From Liolophura sinensis (taxonomy: Eukaryota > Mollusca > Polyplacophora > Chitonida > Chitonidae): 64,000 nt of DNA. Both the position numbers and the translations under genes were made by a program. The stretch is from the NCBI RefSeq assembly GCF_032854445.1, contig NC_088297.1, positions 9,822,163 to 9,886,162 of the forward strand, read 5' to 3'. Of the stretch, positions 17,002 to 28,345 are shown piece by piece. The notes under the pieces were generated by a model that worked only from the letters and a program-made list of their open reading frames with translations, was not told the DNA's origin and did not search any database. Within the stretch, counting starts at the first letter, position 1. Every line of letters begins with the position of its first letter.

Positions 17002-17420
17002 TACTCTTATTCCTCAACCTTTTTGCATATGAAAGAGCAACCCTCAGTACAATTAATGCACTTTTTTTCATTTGATTTTTGGAGACAAACATTACAACAA
17101 ACACTACATTGGTTGGATTGGCTACTTTAAGGGCTTCACGAAAACACAGAATAATGCCTTCAGAATATGCTTGAATAAACAGCTTGCAAACAATTGAAAA
17201 GGTTGATGTAGGTCTTCAACCATTTTGCATGTTTGCAAAGTGTTTTGCAAAGCATATTCTGAAGGCACTATTCTGTGCTGACTGATAAAGGCGTACTTTT
17301 TATGAAGCCCTCAAAGCCACTCCAACCAATGCAGTTTTGTCTCCAAAATTAAATTAAAAGTGTATTTAGCTTGCATTGAAAGTTACTTTTTCAAATGCAA
17401 AAATGCGAGGAATTACGGTA
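17002..17420. mobile_element. Head-to-head MITE1 pair (foldback)
   Basis: The left element (17002-17213) begins TACTCTTATTCCTCAACCTT and ends GAAAAGGTTGATGTA. The right element (17213-17420) begins TAGGTCTTCAACCATTTTGC and ends GCGAGGAATTACGGTA. Each is a MITE1 copy in opposite orientation, so the whole 419 bp is a long imperfect inverted repeat. Shared inner blocks are ATAATGCCTTCAGAATATGC on one arm and GCATATTCTGAAGGCACTAT on the other. The elements appear to share one TA at the junction, as expected if one inserted at the TA flanking the other. Confidence 0.8.
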
Positions 17421-19050
17421 GTAAATTCTTTAAGGTCATAGAAAGTCTTCAAGATCTACAATTGAACTGATGGGGATGTACATGAACTGTACAGGAGAGG
17501 AAAGAACCACAATGTATTTGTACCTTTGAAAATCTGAATGTGCATGGACTCAGTTGCATACATGTATTTGTGTGATAGAAGTATTATTGAAGTGTGATAT
17601 TGATAGTATAATCTAGAACCAGTCTGGAGTAGATTTACATTTACCATTTTCATTGTAAGCAATGTCTGCAGGTTCTAATACAGGAAAATTTGTTGTATCT
17701 GTTAGTTTTGCCTAAATTCATTTGGATGCCCCCGAAAGTTCTGAAAAAGTGCATTTGTAGAAGCGAACAAAGGTTATAAACTTCTTACTCTTAGGCATTG
17801 AAACTTAGATTTTTTCAGGATTTTTTTCTATCCAACTGTCAAACAAACATCAAAGAGTCTGTCTAAGAATTATACAATTCAGTCAAAATGTGCGTCTTTA
17901 TAGTCCTGGGCAAAACTGTAGGCTATTTACTGTTTCTTTAGTGAGTTACATGTTACATTTAATAAATAACTTTGATGGGTTATTAGAACGCAACATTTTA
18001 GCGTAGAAAACATGTGCAGGGGTAATACGAGACACTATAAAAATGGCATAGACAATAAGAAGGTATATTTTGCCGGGGTACACGATGTAGATGAAGAATG
18101 CAGAGGTTATGCATGAGTGATGATATACAAAATCAGGACCGTACATGTACATAGCTTAAGGTATCTGTGACCAGATCAAGATTAATGTTATCTGACATTG
18201 TTCAGGGACACCTCCTAGGTACCATGCCATGGGGGGGGGAAACAAGGATGGTGCTAATCAAGCTAAAACACCTGTAGTGCATACGAAATAGCAAACGAGT
18301 AAACAGTAAAGATTGCAGCTTTAGATAAAATTTCAGTATTTGTCCTAAAAATTGGCTGACAAGCGCATTTTTCGACACAGATAGTATTTCATGCTCTTTT
18401 GGATTTGAAAAATACCTTTCCAAGATCAAAAGAACCATTAGAGTCAGATAAATAGATTAGATAGATTAATTATGATACACAATACGTGGATCCTCTGCAT
18501 ACATGTACATGCGCTCGATATGGCTGAACTGCTGCCCATCTCTGGTGTTAAACCCCTCTAGTTTTTTATTCTTTATATACTGATGCACACATTGACATCT
18601 GGAGGAATGCTGTTACAGATGTAAGAAGTTAAATAACAAAACACAAAGAAAAGAGAGCTCAGCAGCATTCATCTTCGTAAAAATCCTAACCGTTTAAATC
18701 TGGTGACACAAGTCCTGTTTGTTTGTCTTTTTTTTTTTTTTTTTTTTTTTGTTTGTTTCTTTTGTAGTTTGTTTATTGTAGAAATCCCAACCTTGAACTG
18801 ATAAATCTGAACTCCTGAATCATTGGTTCTTTTAGTGTGTCTTTTTATTGGGGGAACTTGCTAAATGCAAACTCATATCAGTTGAAGAGTTTGACTGTGT
18901 GCCAAATTCTTTGATGGCATGTGTCTGTGTACATGCAAACCTGTAAATTACCTCGTGCAGATGTGTTTGTGGTTTTCATGTAGACCTGATTATTGATAAG
19001 TATACAAAGTTCACATTAATTTAATCATGTCTTCTCTTTTTCTGTTTCAG

Positions 19051-19260
19051 AATAAGGATATTTACATATTAAACATAGTCACGGGCAACAAAAGCTGGTG
19101 GCTGGAGAACGGTATAGGTTGTATTGTCACTAATTCTACAGCGGTAGAGTCGCCTCCCTCAGCCAGTAGACCTATACCAGCAGAGGGCGCTGTACAGGGC
19201 TGTATTCTGGCCTATTATTATGTTGAAGTCATACATGCAGCAGTCCAGATATTTTTATCG
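19051..19260 (+). CDS. NKAIN: NKAIN-family exon (vertebrate exon 4 equivalent)
   Basis: A 210-nt, phase 0 exon (acceptor TCTGTTTCAG, donor GTAAGTCAC) encoding 70 residues. It covers the large loop and the start of the last membrane span. The block NKSWWLENGIGCIVTNST contains two N-glycosylation sequons (NKS and NST) and corresponds to HRSWWMENGPGCLVT in vertebrates (recalled). The two cysteines (GIGC and VQGC) match the conserved pair, probably disulphide-linked outside the cell. The exon ends YYYVEVIHAAVQIFLS, the beginning of the fourth span. It is about four residues longer than the vertebrate exon, with the difference in the SPPSASRPIPAE segment. Confidence 0.95.
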
Positions 19261-19331
19261 GTAAGTCACATTAATGGAGGTTGGTTTTTTCCCTCATAAG
19301 GTGTTCTCCAAAAATCAGTTAGGCGAAAAAT

Positions 19332-19723
19332 CAGATGAATTTTTACCATTTGGCTTCATGTTTGGATTGCCTTACATCCTCAGATGAATTTTTACCATTT
19401 GGCTTCATGTTTGGATTGCCTTACATCCTCAGATGAATTTTTACCATTTGGCTTCATGTTTGGATTGCCTTACATCCTCAGATGAATTTTTACCATTTGG
19501 CTTCATGTTTGGATTGCCTTACATCCTCAGATGAATTTTTACCATTTGGCTTCATGTTTGGATTGCCTTACATCCTCAGATGAATTTTTACCATTTGGCT
19601 TCATGTTTGGATTGCCTTACATCCTCAGATGAATTTTTACCATTTGGTTTTATGTTTGGATTGCCTTACATTCTCAGATGAATTTTTACCATTTGGTTTT
19701 ATGTTTGGATTGCCTTACATCCT
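19332..19723. repeat. Minisatellite, 49-bp unit, 8 copies
   Basis: Eight units starting CAGATGAATTTTTACCATTT at exact 49-bp intervals from 19332. The first six are almost identical; the last two carry GGTTTTATG in place of GGCTTCATG. It begins 70 bp after the donor of NKAIN exon 4. The near-identity points to a recent expansion. Confidence 0.95.
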
Positions 19724-19933
19724 CAAATTGATTTCCTAGATATGAAGTTTCCATGATTTTAAAATGGCTGAAACCCCCTTAATGAAACCTAAGCTGGGCA
19801 TTTTGATTAGTTTTTGATTAGTTTTTCTTCACTAGGCTGTTAGTGAAATAATGAATATATGTGGGAAGGTCTGCTACGGGTTTCCCTAAAACTTTGCTCG
19901 GTTTCATCCCACGTAGTGCTGGATGCCACTGTA

Positions 19934-20155
19934 TACACCCTAATTCGGCAACCTTTTCGCATATGAAAGAGCAATTTTCCGTGCAGTTTGTGCACATGTT
20001 GAATTTTATTTTTAGACGAGACTACATTGGTTGAATTGGCCCATTTCGGGGCTTTACAGAAAGTACAGTTTTATCAATCAACACAGAATAATGCCTTCAG
20101 AATATGCTTGAATAAACACCTTGCAAACATGCGGAAAGGTTTAAGAATTACAGTA
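19934..20155 (+). mobile_element. MITE1 copy c
   Basis: About 222 bp with the MITE1 ends TACACCCTAATTCGGCAACC on the left and AGGTTTAAGAATTACAGTA on the right. Inner blocks GCATATGAAAGAGCAA, ACATTGGTTGAATTGGC and GCCTTCAGAATATGCTTGA are diagnostic. It lies in NKAIN intron 4, about 100 bp upstream of the next acceptor. Confidence 0.8.
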
Positions 20156-20252
20156 GGTGAAATGTTCTTGAGTACCGCACTAAACAATAATCAGATAACT
20201 AATTCCATCCATTTTTCTCATGATTCACATCTCTTTTTTTATTCCTCCACAG

Positions 20253-20313
20253 ATAATTGGTATAATAATCTCCAGTTTAGTGATCTACTTCATCACAGAG
20301 GAAGACGACAGTT
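20253..20313 (+). CDS. NKAIN: NKAIN-family exon (vertebrate exon 5 equivalent)
   Basis: A 61-nt exon after TTCCTCCACAG encoding IIGIIISSLVIYFITEEDDS plus one base (t, phase 1). It completes the fourth membrane span and ends in the cytoplasmic EEDDS, the counterpart of EEEDS in vertebrates. The donor GTAAGTACC is near-perfect. The leftover t makes TTC (F) with the exon at 37470 and TCA (S) with the exon at 40202, so both joins keep frame. The frame is also open through the donor for 53 more codons (see the 20314 entry). Confidence 0.95.
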
Positions 20314-20474
20314 GTAAGTACCTAGCCCAAACTAGCACATATTCTCCCCCTGTGGATCACTCGGTCATCAAGTACGAGCCCGTGGGGCCGGCAGTCCGCA
20401 CCAGCTGGGCCCTGCCCTCTTACGTGTCCTACACGGACAGCCTCGAGTGGTCCTCCACTCAGTCCTCAGTCTGA
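20314..20474 (+). CDS. NKAIN: Possible retained-intron C-terminus of NKAIN
   Basis: If the donor at 20314 is not used, the frame of the preceding exon stays open to a TGA at 20472-20474. It adds 53 residues beginning CKYLAQTSTYSPPVDHS and ending DSLEWSSTQSSV. The stretch is visibly more GC-rich than the surrounding intron and stops sharply at the terminator, as coding sequence would. The last residues (S-S-V) fit a class I PDZ ligand (S/T-x-hydrophobic). ATTAAA at 21220 or AATAAA at 22790 could end such a transcript. Whether it is expressed is inference; retention of a strong-donor intron needs transcript evidence. Confidence 0.55.
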
Positions 20475-20526
20475 TTGTCTCGTCGTTGTCCCGGCTCACG
20501 GACTGACACCCTGAGTCGTTACTGGG

Positions 20527-21010
20527 CAGGTGTGTTGAACAAGCTTCTCTCTACATATATATAGACACCTAGATATGATCAGTCATCTGTAGTCATAACC
20601 TCATCACCTCTATAAACTTCATTACCTGGCTAGCCTTCCCAAGCCCTATCTCCTTCCTTCGTGTTAGAGACAGGTGTCTTGAACAAGTTCCTCACTGTAT
20701 AGACACCTAGATATGATCAGTCATCTGTAGTCATAACCTCATCACCTCTATAAACTTCATTACCTGGCTAGCCTTCCCAAGCCCTATCTCCTTCCTTTGT
20801 GTTAGCGACAGGTGTCTTGAACAAGTTCCTCACTGTATAGACACCTAGATATGATCAGTCATCTGTAGTCATAACCTCATCACCTCTATAAACTTCATTA
20901 CCTGGCTAGCCTTCCCAAGCCCTATCTCCTTCCTTCGTGTTAGAGACAGGTGTCTTGAACAAGTTCCTCACTGTATAGACATCTAGATACAGTCACAGTC
21001 GTCTTTAGTC
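20527..21010. repeat. Minisatellite, 138-bp unit, about 3.5 copies
   Basis: CAGGTGTCTTGAACAAG recurs at 20671, 20809 and 20947, exactly 138 bp apart, with a diverged first unit at 20527. Units include TAGACACCTAGATATGATCA, TAACCTCATCACCTCTATAA and CTGGCTAGCCTTCCCAAGCC. It starts 53 bp past the read-through stop, so it would lie in the 3' UTR of a retained-intron transcript. Confidence 0.93.
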
Positions 21011-21343
21011 ATAACCCTCGTCATCTCTGTAATGATAACTTAAACTTGTGGCCATGTTGGATTACAGATCCAATATGGCCTCAAGTGCAAGTCCTCTATA
21101 CTGTTACCTTATTACATGTCTAGACTGGCCAGCCCCATTTGACATGGCAGTTAGTGCCCTTTTGTACATGTACCTGGCTGTTATGGACCTGTATATATAT
21201 TCTGCAAATTTATCTCTGTATTAAACTATATTCAAGCACAGTTATCTCTCATAACCTCATCATCTTTGTCACCCTATTATTTGACTGGTCTAACCAGAGC
21301 TTGGTCAGTTTTACTGGATCATTAGATGTGTTAGGGAGCATCT

Positions 21344-21735
21344 TACCTGGCTCTTAAGGGCCCATCTTACCTGGCTCTTAGGGACCCATCCTACCTGGTT
21401 CTTACGGGCCCGTTACCAGGCTCATAGGGACCCATCTTACCTGGCACCTAGGGACCCGTGTTACCAGGCAGTTAGGGACACATCTTACCTGGCTCTTACG
21501 GACCCATCTTACCTGGCTCTTAGGGACCAGTCTTACCTGGCTCTTAATGCCGCTGTTACCTGGCTGTTAGGGACCCATCTTACATGGCCCTTAGGGACCC
21601 ATCTTATTACCTGGCTATTAAACACCCATCTTATTACCTGGCTCTTAGTGATTCCTCTTAACTCATTGTTAAGAACCTGTTTTACCTGGCTGTTAGGGAC
21701 CTGCCTTACCTGGCTCTTAGGGACCCGCCTTACCT
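21344..21735. repeat. Minisatellite, about 24 to 27-bp unit (TTACCTGGCTCTTAGGGACC)
   Basis: About 15 irregular units of TTACCTGGCTCTTAGGGACC plus CATC. Units vary in length and sequence. The minus-strand open frame across 21533-21778 (repeated SQVxxVPN-type residues) is only the repeat translated. Confidence 0.9.
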
Positions 21736-22540
21736 GACTTCCTGTTGTCTTACCTTGATCATTTGAAATAACTCTCATCTCTGTCTACATGAAGCTCACG
21801 AGTGAAGATCAATTCAGTATGTCTGTTTGTTAGCCTGTGTGTCCGTCTTTATGATAGCCAGGCTTGCCCCTCACAAACCAATGCGTAACGCATGGTTGTA
21901 GGTGTTAAATATCTTACAAAATCCAGGTACATGTACATCTCTATGGTTTTATGAGTATGTTTTTTTGTTACTCTTTCTTTACATCTTTATCAGGGTTGTA
22001 GATGTAGTAAATGTTTCAGTAACTCACATATCTAATAGCTTTTAGTTCTTGATTCCTTCAGCAGAAAGGAATAATTTCATTGTGAAGTTTAGATAGCCCA
22101 AATTATAAACATTTACATGTAAGGACTATTAAAAATAGATTTCATTGTCTTTGCATGGGCATATGTTTGTTCATGTTTTCGGATTATTGTTGGTCTCTTA
22201 AATACAAATCATCCAATCATAGTGATATGTTAAAAATGAACTAATTAAAGGGATCTCAAAAAGATAGGAAGTTCGCAGACCTGAGTGAAGGACTGGTGTC
22301 ATATTACTTAGTACTGTTATTTTGCGATTTCAGGAATACTCATACAACTCTACAATAGCATTTCTTTTTGTCTTGTTTTTTTTTTTTTTTTTTTGTGATT
22401 TCTACTATCCATTCTTTGTTTCAAAGACTTCACATTTTCTGCATCAATCGTATTAGGTTATCCACACAGTACCTAACACACATACAATCACTTCACCCCA
22501 TGCCCATTACACCCCTGCTATTAATCCTCTGAACGGGTTA

Positions 22541-24630
22541 ATTATCGTGTGATATCAGGTAAAAGCTCACCCATAACATCCTGTAAATGCTTACAGGTAC
22601 AACTATGTACATCTGTCATGTGGAAGTACTTGTGCTGTGCCCGGTGTACATGTACTCGTGTCAAACAGACCCACATAGAATTGTCCTGCACAGAGGTATT
22701 CTTTAAAAACTGTGAAGATTTAATGCTGGTCCTTTTCATCACACAGTTAAAAAGAACATGTATTTTGTATCCTTGATGTGAAAAAAAAAAATAAAAAGCA
22801 AATGTTTGCGCTGACACTGAACTTTAAATAAGGGCCTGTTAACTCTACACAAACGGGGCAACGGATGCTATTTTCACTGCACGGATGATGTAGCAACTTC
22901 ACAGCGTTGTAAAGTTAGAAATGCAGAGTATATTTCCTTTCCCACACATTTTCTAACAAGTTTGGTTTTTGTTTTCTTTCTCCACACCCCCTTTCCTAAT
23001 GCCCACCCCTCACTCTGCTAAATGGCAATTAAGGGTATAGAGAGTGGGTGTATAATAAACGGGTTATCACATTTACGTGTAGATTGTGGGGCGTAATAGT
23101 TGTGTGGTCTCATTTTGATGCCGGGCTTTAACTCCGAGGATGACACTCCCTGGAATAGATAGGTCTAAACAAGGATTGCTTCGTCCAAAGTTGTACAAGC
23201 CGATATCCTGTAAAGAATTGTCCTTCAGATGGATCTGTAAATCTCTTCAAATGCACACAGCTTAAACAAACCTGTATTTCATGTGTGCACTCTTCTAATC
23301 ATACATGTACATCTTAGCAGAAATTGATTATATCACCATTTAATATGAAGGGTAACTTTCTGTTATAACTTAACCTTTTTGAACCCACTCAGCCACCAGG
23401 CCATTCATCTTGGGGCTGTGTCATGAAACGACATTGGCATGTTGTGATTTGTTGCATCAACTTTTAAAATTTGACGAGTCGACTGAAAATAGAACAAGCT
23501 GTATGTCACACGTGCGATTGTCAGATTTTGCAGATCTTATGAAAAAGAATTCGTCCTGTTTTCATTTGACTAATAGAATTCTACTAGTTGATATGACAAG
23601 TCACACCGTGTGAACTCGGCTTAAGGGGTACATGTCGTCAAGGGCGTGGAGGTATAGTGATGACTGAACACTTGCAACATTGGTTGCCATGGTAGTCATG
23701 TGTCTGTAACTTTCTCTCTACAATTCATGATGTGAGGCCCAAATCATATGTCTTGCTAGTACCTTGACAAAGCTAAACATAAGAATAATTCCATTTTAAA
23801 AAGTTTAATTTTTTTTTGCATCTAATTGTTCATACAGGTAATTATTAACAAGTTGAGTTTTGCTATTAACTCAGTCTGATTTGTCTACTTTTGTTGTCAT
23901 TGTACGTCCCTGTTTCCTTACCCTGAATGTTAATTTTGTTTTTTTTTGTGATATGTGTGACAGTGTTGCTTCCCATCCTTTGCAGATACATTCCACAAAG
24001 ACAATACTGGCGGTAGGATATCGTTTCATTTCGCTGATTCTTTTATTTCTTGAGCGCTCGCTTCGAGGGTGCTGTAGCTGTGACCTAACTGTGCCTCTAT
24101 AAAGCTAGCCCTGCTAACCTCAGATTTACATCTGAACACTCACGCTGCTCTCTCGTACATTATACATGTTGTCTAATGTTGTTTTAATCTCAGCCCTTGA
24201 AAAGTCATTTTGTTGTCACATAGAAAAAATTTGTTCGTAGACAAGAAAAACTCACCTGATTTCTACCTTCTCATCGCTCGCAGACATTAGCTGCGCCTAG
24301 CACTTGTAACCATGGTAACAATGCAATAACGCCTTCCCCCTTGCCTCTGCGCACTCGTAACACATGGTAACCCTATCCTCACCTTTTATTGTTTAATTTT
24401 CTTATTGTTCCACCTTGCCTACTTTAAACTGTTTTTCTCACATTAGGCCATTGAAGTATCCTTGGATTGATATTATCAAAGTTTGGGTGGGGGGGGGGGG
24501 GGGGGGTTAACTACTTTATTTGGTGTTGTTTGTTTTTGCACAAGTATTTCACATTGATTTTGCATAAATTTGTGGGTGAATATCTACAGACTGTGATCTA
24601 GTGAGTCGTTTAAAATCTTGAAAATCTAGT
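22541..24630. other. NKAIN intron 5, unremarkable part
   Basis: No exon, SINE or array is recognisable. Poly-T runs lie at 22376-22394 (just upstream), and a run of 18 G lies at 24489-24506, just after this stretch's end region begins. The small open frames have no supporting features. Confidence 0.5.
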
Positions 24631-24635
24631 GGCAT

Positions 24636-24905
24636 AGAGGGGCTTCCATGGCTAAGTTGGTTAGTGTGCTAGCGCAGTGTCATGACCCAGGAGTCTCTCA
24701 CCAATGCGGTCGCTGTGAGTTCAAGTCCAGCTCATGCTGGCTTCCTCTCCGGCCGTACGTGGGAAGGTATGCCAGCAACCTGCGGATGGTTGTGGGTTAT
24801 CCCCGGGCTGTGCCCAGTTTCCACCCACCATAATGCTAGCCGCCGTAGTATAAGTGAAATATTCTTGAGTACGGCATAAAACACCAATCAAATAAATAAA
24901 TAAAT
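24636..24905 (+). mobile_element. SINE family 1, near full-length
   Basis: The 5' end is a tRNA-like head with an A box (CCATGGCTAAGTTGGTTAG) and a B box (GAGTTCAAGTCCAGC). A conserved central region follows (GGCTTCCTCTCCGGCCGTAC; GCAACCTGCGGATGGTTGTG). The tail is ATTCTTGAGTACGGCATAAA then ACACCAATC and AAAT repeats. It lies in NKAIN intron 5, sense orientation. Small open frames across it are artefacts shared by all copies. It belongs to a widespread molluscan-type tRNA SINE; I cannot assign the named superfamily. Confidence 0.9.
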
Positions 24906-25492
24906 GATGCCATAGAATCAGAAATCCAGACCAAATCACTATGCTAATTACACTGTAGCTTAGTTAATCAGTCAGAGGAGATTGTGTTAAAGTGTGAAAA
25001 TTTTAGCATCTTCAGTCTTCACTTAAATGTATACACTTTGAAATTTAGCCCTAGGGATAACGCTACTGTTATTCTAGTGGTCGTGTTTTAAAATAGTGCT
25101 AGGACATTCTGCTAGTTGTTCAGTATGCTAACTGTATACATCTCCTGCTGACGTACCAGATAGATACATTCTCACGAGCTGCACGAAGTATAGTAAAGTC
25201 ACAGGGCGTGTCTGCGGAGAGAATTTATCAATGTAGACCTGTCATGCACTGGCTCTCCAGTCATGCTTGGTCAACCTTATATATGTACTTTCTGGATAAG
25301 TGAGCCACACAAGATATCCCAACAAAAGCACCATTTTCCCATACCTGCTCCTGCTGCATGTAAAACTACACGAAAACAGAAAGTACATATATGTCTGATG
25401 GTACAGGATTGGCACTATGCTATTAGTAGAAAGATTGAAAGATTTAAATGGATTTAACTCAACTGTTCAGGTAAATTTGGATGTTGTGCATG

Positions 25493-25546
25493 ATAGAAGT
25501 GAACACATGTATGTGTATATATACACATACATGTGTTCACTTCTAT
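25493..25546. repeat. Perfect 54-bp palindrome
   Basis: ATAGAAGTGAACACATGTAT plus GTGTATA is followed at once by its exact reverse complement, 27 + 27 nt with no loop and no mismatch. The first base pair outside (G and T) does not match, so the ends are sharp. It could extrude as a cruciform. It is not a tRNA or microRNA precursor of usual form because there is no loop. Confidence 0.95.
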
Positions 25547-25548
25547 TG

Positions 25549-25590
25549 GTAGTGTTTCTGTTTGTATATATACAAATAGAAACACCTAGT
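25549..25590. repeat. Second, imperfect palindrome next to the first
   Basis: TAGTGTTTCTGTTTGTATA is followed by TATACAAATAGAAACACCTA. The arms match except for one G/A difference and one extra base. It lies only a few bases after the 54-bp palindrome and shares its TATATA centre. Confidence 0.85.
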
Positions 25591-28009
25591 CATGCTAGTA
25601 ACAACATGTGACACCAGCAATGTAGAATCTGCAAATGTAGCAAATTCTATTACCCTTTGATTCCTTTTTATTACATACAACGCACTGCTTGGCTCTATGC
25701 CAAGTGCACATTATCTGAGTCATTAGACCTACAATATAAACTCTTCCACATCGATTTGATGTAAAACTACCGTTAGACTACCCTGACGCGAACACAGTTT
25801 TTACACAGTTTGGCTGGAAGTTCATCTTTGAGCTGGCCAGGAGGGATCATGAGAATTTCTCTCCACAAGTACACCATGCACATACATTGTTGTTTTGTAT
25901 ATGTACCCATCAGACACAGGATGTGAATAATTCAAGGTTTGACGATGGTCACGCAATATCCCTCGTTTCTGTACAAAAAGTCGTCCAGTGTAGCATGTCA
26001 CTTGAGGATGGCATTTGTGGCCTGCTCACTGGAGTGCAAATGCCATGTGATTACATACCTCTTGTTCTGACCTTTCAACAAGCCTGTCCATGCTATCATG
26101 TCAGAAACTATCGTGTTGTATGCCATGGTATGTGACTGGGCTTGTGTAGAAAGGAGAAATGTATCCCTGTGGGATATGGGGCATAGGTCTATACACATGC
26201 ATCTAAAGTAAAAGTATATTGCCATGTGGTCTCCTAGTGTTACAACATGTCTGTACTGGCACTTCTTTGTAACCAGGGACAGTTCCCCCTGAAAGTTTGC
26301 AACTTTGGTTCAAGAAAGAATCGTACCATTTTAAAAAAAAAAATAGGGGAAACTCAAGGTTTTATCACAGAAATAAACCACTGTTTATCTGACTTTAAGG
26401 TGCGGTGTACATTTATGGAGCTCATGGCATTCCTCTTTGAAACTAGAGTAAAATGTGAGAAAACCACAGTTATTTGGGCATGATTGGACACAAGTGTTCG
26501 ATAATTGTTTTGGGCGCATTCATGCAACGAAGAAGGTTCAGAACAGGTGAAAGCAATTAGTTCTGTTATACATGATAAATAAAACTAATTGAAGACAGTT
26601 GTGAAAAGATGTTCTTAGATGACAAAACTGGTATGTGTTTATGCCCGTAACTGTGAATTGCTTCCCTGACAAGTCATTGCTTGTGGCTTGTGATGAGGTC
26701 TCAGTACACTTCTGTGGGATTTTTGAGAGTGTTGTCTCATTACCCGAAGTGATTTGATGGGAAGAGGGTGGAGAGTGAATATACGAATCCAATTTTAAAT
26801 CTATTACTCTGTTTCCTTTGTACAAGCATTGATCTATGTCATTAAATTTACGACAGTAGAAATGACACCTTGTTTATCTTCTGATCAGAATGATTGAAAT
26901 TCCTCTGGTGTTGTACACATTTAACTGGTTGGTCTTGGTTTGGACTCGTTTTGATAGGGTCAGGAGTGATTTTTAAGCCCAAACTTTGTACATTTATATG
27001 CAAATTAAACCTGAACCAGATCTTTTCCCTGTCTATATTTCTATTGGAAATTAAGGTAAATTAATCATAGCAGGCTCTCAAAGAACCTGTTTTTATTAAA
27101 TTGCTAGCTGTCAATTGACAGTCCTTGGAGATATAAGCATATTTTTAACATTGAGCTGAACTCCTTCTGCAATGGGACAAGACATTTTTTCTTTGCCAGA
27201 AAGATCCCTCTGCATAAGTTTAAATGTTTGATAGAATATGTTTGATAGAATATGTTTCGCATTCATGTAATTTTCAGTTGAGCAAGGAAGGTGGAATTAG
27301 AATAGCTTTATAAAGAGAATAAGTAATATAAAGTGGTTGAAATCTTTGTGCTATGATTTCGATAACAAGTTAGGGGAACAGGCCTAAAAAATTGGTGATC
27401 GATTACAATTTAATGGATATAAATTAACGGTTATGATTACTCATGCCATTGTTTTTTTAATGACAGCAAATCAGCCTGTGAATTGATTTCTCGTTTAAAA
27501 TAATTCTATTGTTAGAATTTTTTTTTTTTTTTTTTTTTTTCTTTTTCTTTCTCTTCTCTCTCTCTAAGTGTTGACTGTTCTAGGTCTGGGTCATATCTTA
27601 ATGATCAGGGTATCCACTCCTGGTTGTTAAAGGCCTGTGGTAAATTTCACAGGGGAAACTGGCGTTGTATAAGCAATGGACAAACCTCTTGTCACTAGCA
27701 TAGGACTGTGTGTTTGTCAGATTTTTTAAACAGGATTTTTGAAGACAATATAAAGCTCCACTTACCGTTCATTGGTCAATGTACATATTAAGAAGATAAG
27801 GGAACTTAGAAAATCACTCCAGCCAGGACATGCCTGTGTATAGTTTTGTGGGCGTGGAAGTGTTGTAATATTGTTGGAAAGAGGGCTATTGTAAATCCAA
27901 TACATGACCTATGATATACAGAATGATCTTGGGAGCAGTCAGTTCCATGACGGTTCCTACGTGATTTTTCTAAAACAAGATGGAATTTACACTGTCTGTT
28001 AGTTTTGTA

Positions 28010-28345
28010 CACGTTTATTATACATCTGGGGTACTTCCAACAAGAACAGATATCCAAAACACCTTTTGGCCTAAATCACTTCCGCATTTCAGATGGCCGC
28101 CATTTTTTTATCTGAATAAAGTAAGATCTCGTATTACATGGGAGCTTGGTTCAAATTTTATGCTTTAACCTAGCAGTAGCAGGCTTACCACATTAAATAT
28201 CTGTTTCATTGAAACTCTACATTGGAAGTCATGTCCCCATTGGTAATAACTTATAGTATAAACAATTGAGAAACTGAAAATGCCCAGTAGAAAGTGTTTC
28301 TTTGTTGAAATATTGCCGTTTTATTGGTTGTGAAAAGCAGCTGGA
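28010..28345 (+). repeat. Dispersed repeat R3, copy 1
   Basis: This block is matched in reverse complement at about 48095-48450. Shared segments are CCTAAATCACTTCCGCATTTC, ATCTCGTATTACATGGGAGC, AAATATCTGTTTCATTGAAA, ATGTCCCCATTGGT and TTTTATTGGTTGTGAAAAGC. No tRNA head, coding capacity or clear ends are seen; the class is unknown. Confidence 0.7.

Larger units (their letters stand above)
14052..19050 (+). other. NKAIN intron 3
   Basis: A 4999-bp GT-AG intron (GTAAGTATT...TCTGTTTCAG). It carries the 82-bp minisatellite (14766-15045), T/G runs at 15533-15569, a 220-bp segmental duplication around 16681-17000, a head-to-head MITE1 pair (17002-17420) and a T23 run at 18728-18750. No coding exon is seen inside. 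Confidence 0.85.

Noticed and set aside
24636-24740. tRNA gene
   Set aside because: A and B boxes are present, but no cloverleaf with a proper acceptor stem forms; it is the head of a SINE.
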